A stretch of DNA of 64,000 nucleotides. Source: Eledone cirrhosa. Lineage: Eukaryota; Mollusca; Cephalopoda; Octopoda; Eledonidae. Positions 32,956 to 48,010 of the stretch are shown here, in pieces. The number at the start of each line of letters is the position of its first letter. Within the stretch, counting starts at the first letter, position 1. The notes below the pieces were generated by a model. It was not told the origin of the DNA. It saw only the letters and a program-made list of their open reading frames with translations, and searched no databases. The stretch is taken from assembly GCA_964016885.1 (NCBI GenBank), contig OZ024743.1:72095370-72159369 (forward strand). The letters run 5' to 3'. The position numbers and the translations under genes are program-made.

Positions 32956-35900
32956 TTTCTACACATACAGCTACTTTCTACACATACAGCTACTTTCTAC
33001 ACATACAGCTACTTTCTACACATACAGCTACGTTCTACACATACAGCTACTTTCTACACATACAGCTACTTTCTACAGATACAGCTACTTTCTACACATA
33101 CAGCTACTTTCTACACATACAGCTACTTTCTACACATACAGCTACTTTCTACACATACAGCTACTTTCTACACATACAGCTGCTTTCTACACATACAGCT
33201 TGTTTCTACACATACAGCTACTTTCTAGACATACAGCTACTTTCTACACATACAGCTACTTTCTACACATACAGCTACTTTCTACACATACAGCTACTTT
33301 CTAAACATACAGCTACTTTCTAGACATACAGCTACTTTCTACACATACTGCTAGTTTCTACACATACAGCTACTTTCTACACATACAGCTACTTTCTACA
33401 CATACAGCTACTTTCTACACATACAGCTACTTTCTACACATACAGCTACTTTCTACACATACAGCTACTTTCTACAGATACAGCTAGTTTCTACACATAG
33501 AGCTAGTTTCTACACATACAGCTACTTTCTACACATACAGCTACTTTCTAGACATACAGCTACTTTCTACACATACAGCTACTTTCTACACATACAGCTG
33601 CTTTCTACACATACAGCTACTTTCTACACATACAACTACTTTCTACACATGCAGCTAGTTTCTACAGATACAGCTAGTTTCTACACATACAGCTACTTTC
33701 TACACATACAGCTACTTTCTACACATACAGCTGCTTTCTACACATACAGCTACTTTCTACACATACAACTACTTTCTACACATACAGCTAGTTTCTACAG
33801 ATACAGCTAGTTTCTACACATACAGCTGCTTTCTTCACATACAGCTACTTTCTACACATACAGCTACTTTCTACACATACAGCTACTTTCTACACATACA
33901 GCTACTTTCTACACATACAGCTACTTTCTACACATACAGCTACTTTCTACACATACAGCTAGTTTCTACACATGCAGCTACTTTCTACACATACAGCAAC
34001 TTTCTACACATACAGCTACTTTCTACAGATACAGCTACTTTCTACACATACAGCTACTTTCTACAGATACAGCTACTTTCTACACATACAGCTACTTTCT
34101 ACACATACAGCTACTTTCTACACATACAGCTACTTTCTACACATACAGCTACTTTCTACACATACAGCTACTTTCTACAGATACAGCTAGTTTCTACACA
34201 TACAGCTGCTTTCTACACATACAGCTACTTTCTACACATACAGCTACTTTCTACACATACAGCTACTTTCTACAGATACAGCTACTTTCTACACATACAG
34301 CTAGTTTCTACACATACAGCTACTTTCTACAGATACAGCTAGTTTCTACACATACAGCTACTTTCTACACATACAGCTACTTTCTACACATACAGCTACT
34401 TTCTACACATACAGCTACTTTCTACACATACAGCTAGTTTCTACACATGCAGCTACTTTCTACACATACAGCTACTTTCTACACATACAGCTACTTTCTA
34501 CACATACAGCTACTTTCTACACATACAGCTACTTTCTACACATACAGCTACTTTCTACAGATACAGCTAGTTTCTACACATACAGCTACCTTCTACACAT
34601 ACAGCTGCTTTCTACACATACAGCTACTTTCTACACATACAGCTAGTTTCTACACATGCAGCTAGTTTCTACACATACAGCTACTTTCTACACATACAGC
34701 TACTTTCTACACATACAGCTAGTTTCTACACATACAGCTACTTTCTACACATACAGCTACTTTCTACACATACAGCTACTTTCTACAGATACAGCTAGTT
34801 TCTACACATACAGCTACCTTCTACACATACAGCTGCTTTCTACACATACAGCTACTTTCTACACATACAACTACTTTCGACACATACAGCTACTTTCTAC
34901 ACATACTGCTGCTTTCTACACATACAGCTACTTTCTACACATACAGCTGCTTTCTACACATACAGCTGCTTTCTACACATACAGCTGCTTTCTACACATA
35001 CAGCTGCTTTCTACACATGTAGCTACTTTCTACACATACAGCTACTTTCTACACATGTAGCTACTTTCTACACATACAGCTACTTTCTACACATACAGCT
35101 ACTTTCTACACATACAGCTACTTTCTACACATACAGCTAGTTTCTACACATACAGCTAGTTTCTACACATACAGCTGCTTTCTACACATACAGCTACTTT
35201 CTACACATACAGCTACTTTCTACACATACAGCTAGTTTCTACACATGCAGCTAGTTTCTACACATACAGCTACTTTCTACACATACAGCTAGTTTCTACA
35301 CATACAGCTAGTTTCTACACATACAGCTACTTTCTACACATACAGCTAGTTTCTACACATACAGCTAGTTTCTACACATACAGCTACTTTTTACACATAC
35401 AGCTGCTTTCTACACATACAGCTGCTTTCTACACATGTAGCTACTTTCTACACATACAGCTACTTTCTACACATACAGCTACCTTCTACACATACAGCTA
35501 CTTTCTACAGATACAGCTACTTTCTACACATACAGCTACTTTCTACACATACAGCTACTTTCTACAAATAGAGCTAGTTTCTACACATACAGCTACTTTC
35601 TACACATACAGCTACTTTCTACAAATAGAGCTAGTTTCTACACATACAGCTACTTTCTACACATACAGTTGTTTTCTACACATACAGCTACTTTCTACAC
35701 CTAGAGCTAGTTTCCACGCATACAGCTACTTTCTACACATGCAGCTACTTTCTACACATGCAGCTACTTTCTACACATACAGCTACTTTCTACACATGCA
35801 GCTACTTTCTACACATACAGCTACTTTCTACACATACAGCTGCTTTCTACACCTAGAGCTAGTTTCCACGCATACAGCTACTTTCTACACACAGCTACTT

Positions 35901-36381
35901 TCTACACATACAGCTGCTTTCTACTCATACAGATACTTTCTACACATACAGCTACTTTCTACACATACAGCTACTTTCTACACATGCAGCTACTTTCTAC
36001 ACATACATCTACTTTCTAAACATGCAGCTAGTTTCTACACATACAGCTACCTTCTACACATACAGCTACTTTCTACACATACAGCTACTTTCTACACATA
36101 CAGCTACTTTCTACACATACAGCTACCTTCTACACATACAGCTACTTTCTACACATACAGCTACTTTCTACACATACAGCTACTTTCTACACACAGCTAC
36201 TTTCTACACATACAGCTGCTTTCTACACATACAGCTACTTTCTACACATACAGCTACTTTCTACACATACAGCAACTTTCTACAAATAGAGCTAGTTTCT
36301 ACACATACAGCTACTTTCTACACATACAGCTACTTTCTACACATACAGCTACTTTCTACACACAGCTACTTTCTACACATG
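31809..36381. repeat. 4.57-kb tandem duplication, left copy
   Basis: The unit order from 31809 onward recurs at an offset of 4573: 33972 matches 38545, 34447 matches 39020, 34656 matches 39229, 35739 matches 40312 and 36022 matches 40595. The junction lies at 36381/36382, where the left flank switches between a CATACAGC and a CATGCAGC unit. It overlaps the end of the 9.84-kb duplication. It carries rare variants also seen in the partner, such as TTTCTTCACATAC near 33833, TTTCGACAC near 34868 and ACCTAGAGC near 35700. Confidence 0.85.
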
Positions 36382-39300
36382 CAGCTACTTTCTACAGATA
36401 CAGCTACTTTCTACAGATACAGCTACTTTCTACACATACAGCTACTTTCTACACATACCGCTACTTTCTACTCATACAGCTACTTTCTACACATACAGCT
36501 ACTTTCTACACATACAGCTAATTTCTACACATACAGCTACTTTCTACACATACAGCTACTTTCTACAGATACAGCTACTTTCTACAGATACAGCTACTTT
36601 CTACACATACAGCTACTTTCTACACATACAGCTACTTTCTACACATACAGCTACTTTCTACACATACAGCTACTTTCTACAGATACAGCTACTTTCTACA
36701 GATACAGCTACTTTCTACACATACAGCTACTTTCTACACATACAGCTACTTTCTACAGATACAGCTACTTTCTACACATACAGCTACTTTCTACACATAC
36801 AGCTGCTTTCTACACATACAGCTACTTTTCACACATACAGCTACTTTCTACACATACAGCTACTTTCTACACATACAGCTACTTTCTACACATACAGCTA
36901 CTTTCTACAGATACAGCTACTTTCTACAGATACAGCTACTTTCTACACATACAGCTACTTTCTACACATACCGCTACTTTCTACACATACAGCTACTTTC
37001 TACACATACAGCTACTTTCTACACATACAGCTACTTTCTACTCATACAGCTACTTTCTACACATACAGCTAGTTTCTACACATACAGCTACTTTCTACAC
37101 ATAGAGCTAGTTTCTACACATACAGCTACTTTCTACACATACAGCTACTTTCTACACATACAGCTACTTTCTACACATACAGCTGCTTTCTACACATACA
37201 GCTAGTTTCTACACATACAGCTACTTTCTACAGATACAGCTACTTTCTACAGATACAGCTACTTTCTACACATACAGCTACTTTCTACACATACCGCTAC
37301 TTTCTACTCATACAGCTACTTTCTACACATACAGCTACTTTCTACACATGTAGCTAGTTTCTACACATACAGCTACTTTCTACACATACAGCTACTTTCT
37401 ACACATACAGCTAGTTTCTACACATACAGCTACTTTCTACACATACAGCTACTTTCTACACATACAGCTACTTTCTACAGATACAGCTAGTTTCTACACA
37501 TACAGCTGCTTTCTACACATACAGCTAGTTTCTACACATACAGCTACTTTCTACACATACAGCTACTTTCTACACATACAGCTACTTTCTACACATACAG
37601 CTACGTTCTACACATACAGCTACTTTCTACACATACAGCTACTTTCTACAGATACAGCTACTTTCTACACATACAGCTACTTTCTACACATACAGCTACT
37701 TTCTACACATACAGCTACTTTCTACACATACAGCTACTTTCTACACATACAGCTGCTTTCTACACATACAGCTTGTTTCTACACATACAGCTACTTTCTA
37801 GACATACAGCTACTTTCTACACATACAGCTACTTTCTACACATACAGCTACTTTCTACACATACAGCTACTTTCTAAACATACAGCTACTTTCTAGACAT
37901 ACAGCTACTTTCTACACATACTGCTAGTTTCTACACATACAGCTACTTTCTACACATACAGCTACTTTCTACACATACAGCTACTTTCTACACATACAGC
38001 TACTTTCTACACATACAGCTACTTTCTACACATACAGCTACTTTCTACAGATACAGCTAGTTTCTACACATAGAGCTAGTTTCTACACATACAGCTACTT
38101 TCTACACATACAGCTACTTTCTAGACATACAGCTACTTTCTACACATACAGCTACTTTCTACACATACAGCTGCTTTCTACACATACAGCTACTTTCTAC
38201 ACATACAACTACTTTCTACACATGCAGCTAGTTTCTACAGATACAGCTAGTTTCTACACATACAGCTACTTTCTACACATACAGCTACTTTCTACACATA
38301 CAGCTGCTTTCTACACATACAGCTACTTTCTACACATACAACTACTTTCTACACATACAGCTAGTTTCTACAGATACAGCTAGTTTCTACACATACAGCT
38401 GCTTTCTTCACATACAGCTACTTTCTACACATACAGCTACTTTCTACACATACAGCTACTTTCTACACATACAGCTACTTTCTACACATACAGCTACTTT
38501 CTACACATACAGCTACTTTCTACACATACAGCTAGTTTCTACACATGCAGCTACTTTCTACACATACAGCAACTTTCTACACATACAGCTACTTTCTACA
38601 GATACAGCTACTTTCTACACATACAGCTACTTTCTACAGATACAGCTACTTTCTACACATACAGCTACTTTCTACACATACAGCTACTTTCTACACATAC
38701 AGCTACTTTCTACACATACAGCTACTTTCTACACATACAGCTACTTTCTACAGATACAGCTAGTTTCTACACATACAGCTGCTTTCTACACATACAGCTA
38801 CTTTCTACACATACAGCTACTTTCTACACATACAGCTACTTTCTACAGATACAGCTACTTTCTACACATACAGCTAGTTTCTACACATACAGCTACTTTC
38901 TACAGATACAGCTAGTTTCTACACATACAGCTACTTTCTACACATACAGCTACTTTCTACACATACAGCTACTTTCTACACATACAGCTACTTTCTACAC
39001 ATACAGCTAGTTTCTACACATGCAGCTACTTTCTACACATACAGCTACTTTCTACACATACAGCTACTTTCTACACATACAGCTACTTTCTACACATACA
39101 GCTACTTTCTACACATACAGCTACTTTCTACAGATACAGCTAGTTTCTACACATACAGCTACCTTCTACACATACAGCTGCTTTCTACACATACAGCTAC
39201 TTTCTACACATACAGCTAGTTTCTACACATGCAGCTAGTTTCTACACATACAGCTACTTTCTACACATACAGCTACTTTCTACACATACAGCTAGTTTCT

Positions 39301-40920
39301 ACACATACAGCTACTTTCTACACATACAGCTACTTTCTACACATACAGCTACTTTCTACAGATACAGCTAGTTTCTACACATACAGCTACCTTCTACACA
39401 TACAGCTGCTTTCTACACATACAGCTACTTTCTACACATACAACTACTTTCGACACATACAGCTACTTTCTACACATACTGCTGCTTTCTACACATACAG
39501 CTACTTTCTACACATACAGCTGCTTTCTACACATACAGCTGCTTTCTACACATACAGCTGCTTTCTACACATACAGCTGCTTTCTACACATGTAGCTACT
39601 TTCTACACATACAGCTACTTTCTACACATGTAGCTACTTTCTACACATACAGCTACTTTCTACACATACAGCTACTTTCTACACATACAGCTACTTTCTA
39701 CACATACAGCTAGTTTCTACACATACAGCTAGTTTCTACACATACAGCTGCTTTCTACACATACAGCTACTTTCTACACATACAGCTACTTTCTACACAT
39801 ACAGCTAGTTTCTACACATGCAGCTAGTTTCTACACATACAGCTACTTTCTACACATACAGCTAGTTTCTACACATACAGCTAGTTTCTACACATACAGC
39901 TACTTTCTACACATACAGCTAGTTTCTACACATACAGCTAGTTTCTACACATACAGCTACTTTTTACACATACAGCTGCTTTCTACACATACAGCTGCTT
40001 TCTACACATGTAGCTACTTTCTACACATACAGCTACTTTCTACACATACAGCTACCTTCTACACATACAGCTACTTTCTACAGATACAGCTACTTTCTAC
40101 ACATACAGCTACTTTCTACACATACAGCTACTTTCTACAAATAGAGCTAGTTTCTACACATACAGCTACTTTCTACACATACAGCTACTTTCTACAAATA
40201 GAGCTAGTTTCTACACATACAGCTACTTTCTACACATACAGTTGTTTTCTACACATACAGCTACTTTCTACACCTAGAGCTAGTTTCCACGCATACAGCT
40301 ACTTTCTACACATGCAGCTACTTTCTACACATGCAGCTACTTTCTACACATACAGCTACTTTCTACACATGCAGCTACTTTCTACACATACAGCTACTTT
40401 CTACACATACAGCTGCTTTCTACACCTAGAGCTAGTTTCCACGCATACAGCTACTTTCTACACACAGCTACTTTCTACACATACAGCTGCTTTCTACTCA
40501 TACAGATACTTTCTACACATACAGCTACTTTCTACACATACAGCTACTTTCTACACATGCAGCTACTTTCTACACATACATCTACTTTCTAAACATGCAG
40601 CTAGTTTCTACACATACAGCTACCTTCTACACATACAGCTACTTTCTACACATACAGCTACTTTCTACACATACAGCTACTTTCTACACATACAGCTACC
40701 TTCTACACATACAGCTACTTTCTACACATACAGCTACTTTCTACACATACAGCTACTTTCTACACACAGCTACTTTCTACACATACAGCTGCTTTCTACA
40801 CATACAGCTACTTTCTACACATACAGCTACTTTCTACACATACAGCAACTTTCTACAAATAGAGCTAGTTTCTACACATACAGCTACTTTCTACACATAC
40901 AGCTACTTTCTACACATGCA
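36382..40920. repeat. 4.57-kb tandem duplication, right copy
   Basis: This is the right copy of the 4573-bp duplication, matching 31809-36381 with a constant offset. It ends near 40.91-40.95 kb. There it lacks about 35 bp (one 19-bp unit plus one 16-bp unit) that the left copy has just before the junction, then runs into unrelated unit order. The same rare variants recur in order, including three shortened units with ACACACAGC. Confidence 0.82.
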
Positions 40921-42870
40921 GCTACTTTCTACACATACAGCTACTTTCTACACATACAGCTACTTTCTACACATACAGCAACTTTCTACAAATAGAGCTA
41001 GTTTCTACACATACAGCTACTTTCTACACATACAGCTACTTTCTACACATACAGCTACTTTCTACACATACAGCTACTTTCTACACATACAGCTACTTTC
41101 TACACATACAGCTACTTTCTACACATACAGCTACTTTCTACACATACAGCTACTTTCTACACATACAGCTACTTTCTACACATACAGCTACTTTCTACAC
41201 ATACAGCTGCTTTCTACACATACAGCTGCTTTCTACACATACAGCTGCTTTCTACACATACAGCTGCTTTCTACACATACAGCTACTTTCTACACATACA
41301 GCTACTTTCTACACATACAGCAACTTTCTACAAATAGAGCTAGTTTCTACACATACAGCTACTTTCTACACATACAGCTACTTTCTACACATACAGCTAC
41401 TTTCTACACATACAGCTACTTTCTACACATACAGCTACTTTCTACACATACAGCTACTTTCTACACATACAGCTACTTTCTACACATACAGCTACTTTCT
41501 ACACATACAGCTACTTTCTACACATACAGCTACTTTCTACACACAGCTACTTTCTACACATACAGCTACTTTCTACACATACAGCTACTTTCTACACACA
41601 GCTACTTTCTACACATACAGCTACTTTCTACACATACAGCTACTTTCTACACATACAGCTACTTTCTACACATACAGCTACTTTCTACACATACAGCTAC
41701 TTTCTACACACAGCTACTTTCTACACATACAGCTACTTTCTACACATACAGCTACTTTCTACACATACAGCTACTTTCTACACATACAGCTACTTTCTAC
41801 ACATACAGCTACTTTCTACACACAACTACTTTCTACACATACAGCTACTTTCTACACATACAGCTACTTTCTACACATACAGCTACTTTCTACACATACA
41901 GCTACTTTCTACACATACAGCTACTTTCTACACACAGCTACTTTCTACACATACAGCTACTTTCTACACATACAGCTACTTTCTACACACAGCTACTTTC
42001 TACACATACAGCTGCTTTCTACACATACAGCTACTTTCTACACATACAGCTACTTTCTACACATACAGCTACTTTCTACACATACAGCAACTTTCTACAA
42101 ATAGAGCTAGTTTCTACACATACAGCTACTTTCTACACATACAGCTGCTTTCTACACATACAGCTACTTTCTACACATACAGCTACTTTCTACACACAGC
42201 TACTTTCTACACATACAGCTGCTTTCTACACATACAGCTACTTTCTACACATACAGCTACTTTCTACACATACAGCTACTTTCTACACATGCAGCTACTT
42301 TCTACACATACAGCTACTTTCTACACATACAGCTACTTTCTACACATACAGCAACTTTCTACACATACAGCTACTTTCTACACATACAGCTACTTTCTAC
42401 ACATGCAGCTACTTTCTACACATACAGCTACTTTCTACACATACAGCTACTTTCTACACATACAGCAACTTTCTACACATACAGCTACTTTCTACACATA
42501 CAGCAACTTTCTACACATACAGCTACTTTCTACACATACAGCAACTTTCTACAAATAGAGCTAGTTTCTACACATACAGCTACTTTCTACACATACAGCT
42601 ACTTTCTAAACATACAGCTACTTTCTACACATACAGCTACTTTCTACACATACAGCTACTTTCTACACATACAGCAACTTTCTACAAATAGAGCTACTTT
42701 CTACACATACAGCTAGTTTCTACACATACAGCTACTTTCTACACATACAGCTGCTTTCTAAACATACAGCTACTTTCTACACATACAGCTACTTTCTACA
42801 CATACAGCTACTTTCTACACATACAGCTACTTTCTACACATACAGCTACTTTCTACACACAGCTACTTTC
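40921..42870. repeat. Satellite segment rich in 16-bp units
   Basis: This segment is dominated by near-consensus units and carries most of the 3-bp-shortened units (TACACACAGC in place of TACACATACAGC), seen near 41543, 41594, 41708, 41820, 41933, 41987, 42193 and 42857. Removing three bases keeps a forward frame open, and few stop-forming variants are present, so the longest ORF of the window (698 codons, 40595-42691) crosses it. I treat the ORF as incidental. Confidence 0.7.
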
Positions 42871-42939
42871 TACACATACAGCTGCTTTCTACACATACAG
42901 CTACTTTCTACACATACAGCTACTTTCTACACATACAGC

Positions 42940-43600
42940 TACTTTCTACACATGCAGCTACTTTCTACACATACAGCTACTTTCTACACATACCGCTGCT
43001 TTCTACACATAGAGCTAGTTTCTACACATGCAGCTACTTTCTACACATACAGCTGCTTTCTACACATACAGCTACTTTCTACACATGCAGCTACTTTCTA
43101 CACATACAGCTGCTTTCTACACATACATCTACTTTCTACACATACAGCTACTTTCTACACATACAGCTACTTTCTACACATACAGCTACTTTATACACAT
43201 ACAGCTACTTTCTACACATGCAGCTACTTTATACACATACAGCTACTTTCTACACATACCGCTGCTTTCTACACATAGAGCTAGTTTCTACACATGCAGC
43301 TACTTTCTACACATACAGCTGCTTTCTACACATACATCTACTTTCTACACATACAGCTACTTTCTACACATACAGCTACTTTCTACACATACAGCTACTT
43401 TATACACATACAGCTACTTTCTACACATACAGCTACTTTATACACATACAGCTACTTTCTACACATACCGCTGCTTTCTACACATAGAGCTAGTTTCTAC
43501 ACATGCAGCTACTTTATACACATACAGCTACTTTCTACACATACAGCTACTTTATACACATACAGCTACTTTCTACACATACCGCTGCTTTCTACACATA
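42940..43600. repeat. 266-bp higher-order repeat (14 units)
   Basis: The block around 42952 (CATGCAGC, then CCGCTGC and a CATAGAGCTAG unit) recurs at 43218, and 43028 matches 43294; both offsets are 266 bp, exactly 14 units. A third, less regular version follows near 43485-43600. TTTATACAC units are frequent here. Confidence 0.65.
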
Positions 43601-46600
43601 CAGCTACTTTCTACACATGCAGCTACTTTCTACACATACAGCTGCTTTCTACACATACAGCTGCTTTCTACACATGCAGCTACTTTCTACAGATACAGCT
43701 ACTTTCTACACATGCAGCTACTTTATACACATACAGCTACTTTCTACACATACAGCTACTTTATACACATACAGCTACTTTCTACAGATACAGCTACTTT
43801 CTACACATACAGCTACTTTCTACACATACAGCTACTTTCTACACATGCAGCTACTTTCTACAGATACAGCTACTTTCTACACATAGAGCTAGTTTCTACA
43901 CATACCGCTGCTTTCTACACATACAGCTACTTTCTACACATACAGCTACTTTCTACACATACAGCTACTTTCTACACATACAGCTACTTTATACACATAC
44001 AGCTACTTTCTACACATACAGCTACTTTCCACACATACCGCTGCTTTCTACACATAGAGCTACTTTCTACACATACAGCTACTTTCTACACATACAGCTA
44101 CTTTCTACACATACAGCTACTTTCTACACATACAGCTGCTTTCTACACATACAGCTACTTTCTACACATACAGCTACTTTCTACACATACAGCTACTTTC
44201 TACACATGCAGCTACTTTCTACACATACAGCAGCTTTCTACACATACAGCTGCTTTCTACACATACAGCTGCTTTCTACACATACAGCAGCTTTCTACAC
44301 ATACAGCTGCTTTCTACACATACAGCTGCTTTCTACACATACAGCTGCTTTCTACACATACAGCTACTTTCTACACATACAGCTACTTTCTACACATGCA
44401 GCTACTTTCTTCACATACAGCTACTTTCTACACATACAGCTACTTTCTACACATGTAGCTAATTTCTACACATACAGCTACTTTCTACACATACAGCTAC
44501 TTTCTACACATACAGCTACTTTCTACACATGCAGCTACTTTCTTCACATACAGCTAGTCTCTACACATACAGCTACTTTCTACACATGCAGCTACTTTCT
44601 ACACATGTAGCTAGTTTCTACACATACAGCTAGTCTCTACACATACAGCTGCTCTCTACACATACAGCTACTTTCTACACATACAGCTACTTTCTACACA
44701 TACAGCTACTTTCTACACATACAGCTACTTTCTACACATACAGCTACTTTCTACACATACAGCTAGTTTCTACACATGCAGCTACTTTCTACACATACAG
44801 CTACTTTCTACACATACCGCTACTTTCTACTCATACAGCTACTTTCTAAACATGCAGCTAGTTTCTACACATACAGCTACTTTCTACACATGCAGCTACT
44901 TTCTACAAATACAGCTGCTTTCTACACATACAGCTGCTTTCTACACATACAGCTACTTTCTACACATACAGCTACTTTCTACACATGTAGCTACTTTCTA
45001 CACATACAGCTAGTTTCTACACATACAGCTACTTTCTACACATACAGCTACTTTCTACACATGCAGCTACTTTCTACACATACAGCTAGTTTCTACACAT
45101 ACAGCTACTTTCTACACATGTAGCTACTTTCTACACATACAGCTGCTTTCTACACATACAGCTACTTTCTACACATACAGCTACTTTCTACACGTACAGC
45201 TAGTTTCTACACATACAGCTACTTTCTACACATGTAGCTACTTTCTACAAATACAGCTGCTTTCTACACATACAGCTGCTTTCTACACATACATCTGCTT
45301 TCTACACATACAGCTGCTTTCTACACATACAGCTACTTTCTACACATAGAGCTAGTTTCTACACATACAGCTACTTTCTACACATACAGCTACTTTCGAC
45401 ACATACAGCTACTTTCTACACGTACAGCTACTTTCTACACATACAGCTACTTTCTACACATACAGCTACTTTCGACACATACAGCTACTTTCTACACGTA
45501 CAGCTACTTTCTACACATACAGCTGCTTTCTACACATACAGCTACTTTCTACACATACAGCTGCTTTCTACACATACAGCTACTTTATACACATACAGCT
45601 AGTTTCTACACATACAGCTAGTTTCTACACATACAGCTACTTTCTACACATACAGCTAGTTTCTACACATACAGCTACTTTCTACACATACAGCTACCTT
45701 CTACACATGTAGCTGCTTTCTACACATACAGCTACTTTCTACAGATACAGCTAGTTTCTACACATACAGCTACTTTCTACACATACAGCTGCTTTCTACA
45801 CATACAGCTACCTTCTACACATGTAGCTGCTTTCTACACATACAGCTACTTTCTACACATACAGCTAGTTTCTACACATACAGCTACTTTCTACACATAC
45901 AGCTGCTTTCTACACATACAGCTACTTTCTACACATACAGCTACTTTCTACACATACAGCTACATTCGACACATACAGCTACTTTCTACACATACAGCTA
46001 CCTTCTACACATGTAGCTGCTTTCTACACATACAGCTACTTTCTACACATACAGCTACTTTCTACACATACAGCTACTTTCTACACATACAGCTACTTTC
46101 TACACATACAGCTACTTTCTACACATACAGCTACTTTCTACACATACAGCTACTTTCGACACATACAGCTACTTTCTACACATGCAGCTACTTTCTACAC
46201 ATGCAGCTACTTTCTACACATACAGCTACTTTCTACACATACAGCTACTTTCTACACATACAGCTACTTTCTACACATACAGCTAGTTTCTACACATACA
46301 GCTGCTTTCTACACATACAGCTACTTTCTACACATACAGCTACTTTCTACACATACAGCTACTTTCTACACATACAGCTAGTTTCTACACATACAGCTAG
46401 TTTCTACACATACAGCTACTTTCTACACATACAGCTAGTTTCTACACATACAGCTACTTTCTACACATACAGCTAGTTTCTACACATACAGCTACTTTCT
46501 ACACATACAGCTACTTTCTACACATACAGCTACTTTCTACACATACAGCTACTTTCTACACATACAGCTACTTTCTACACATACAGCTAGTTTCTACACA

Positions 46601-47520
46601 TACAGCTACTTTCTACACGTACAGCTACTTTCTACACATACAGCTACTTTCTAAACATGCAGCTACTTTCTACACATACAGCTACTTTCTACACATACAG
46701 CTACTTTCTAAACATGCAGCTACTTTCTACACATACAGCTACTTTCTACACATACAGCTACTTTCTAAACATGCAGCTAGTTTCTACACATACAGCTACT
46801 TTCTACACATACAGCTACCTTCTACACATGTAGCTGCTTTCTACACATACAGCTGCTTTCTACACATACAGCTGCTTTCTACACATACAGCTGCTTTCTA
46901 CACATACAGCTAGTTTCTACACATACAGCTACTTTCTACACATGTAGCTAATTTCTACACATACAGCTAGTCTCTACACATACAGCTACTTTCTACACAT
47001 GCAGCTACTTTCTACACATACAGCTACTTTCTACACATACAGCTGCTTTCTACACATACAGCTACTTTCTACACATACAGCTGCTTTCTACACATACATC
47101 TACTTTCTACTCATACAGCTACTTTCTACACATACATCTACTTTCTACTCATACAGCTAGTTTCTACACATACAGCTACTTTCTACACATACAGCTACTT
47201 TCTACACATACAGCTGCTTTCTACACATACAGCTAGTTTCTACACATACAGCTACTTTCTACACATACAGCTACTTTCTACACATACAGCTACTTTCTAC
47301 ACATACAGCTACTTTCTACACATACAGCTGCTTTCTACACATACAGCTACTTTCTACACATACAGCTACTTTCTACACATACAGCTGCTTTCTACACATA
47401 CAGCTACTTTCTACACATACAGCTGCTTTCTACACATACAGCTACTTTCTACACATACAGCTGCTTTCTACACATGTAGCTACTTTCTACACATACAGCT
47501 ACTTTCTACACATGTAGCTA

Positions 47521-48010
47521 CTTTCTACACATACTGCTGCTTTCTACACATACAGCTACTTTCTACACATACAGCTACTTTCTACACATACAGCTACTTT
47601 CTACACATACTGCTGCTTTCTACACATACAGCTACTTTCTACACATACAGCTACTTTCTACACATACAGCTACTTTCTACACATACTGCTGCTTTCTACA
47701 CATACAGCTGCTTTCTACACATACAGCTAGTTTCTACACATACATCTGCTTTCTACACATACAGCTGCTTTCTACACATGTAGCTACTTTCTACACATAC
47801 AGCTACTTTCTACACATGTAGCTACTTTCTACACATACTGCTGCTTTCTACACATACAGCTACTTTCTACACATACAGCTACTTTCTACACATACAGCTA
47901 CTTTCTACACATACTGCTGCTTTCTACACATACAGCTACTTTCTACACATACAGCTACTTTCTACACATACAGCTACTTTCTACACATACTGCTGCTTTC
48001 TACACATACA
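47521..48010. repeat. 76-bp higher-order repeat nested in a 304-bp repeat
   Basis: The variant ATACTGCTGC appears at 47531, 47607 and 47683 (76-bp steps, four units). It appears again at 47835, 47911 and 47987 with the same step. The two triplets are 304 bp (16 units) apart, which gives two nested levels of periodicity above the 19-bp unit. Confidence 0.75.

Noticed and set aside
43028..44610. Overlapping 476- and 438-codon ORFs in two frames as genes
   Set aside because: Both frames give the same 19-residue repeat shifted by one unit, as expected from a unit length of 3n+1. Two frames open at once on the same DNA argues for satellite, not coding.
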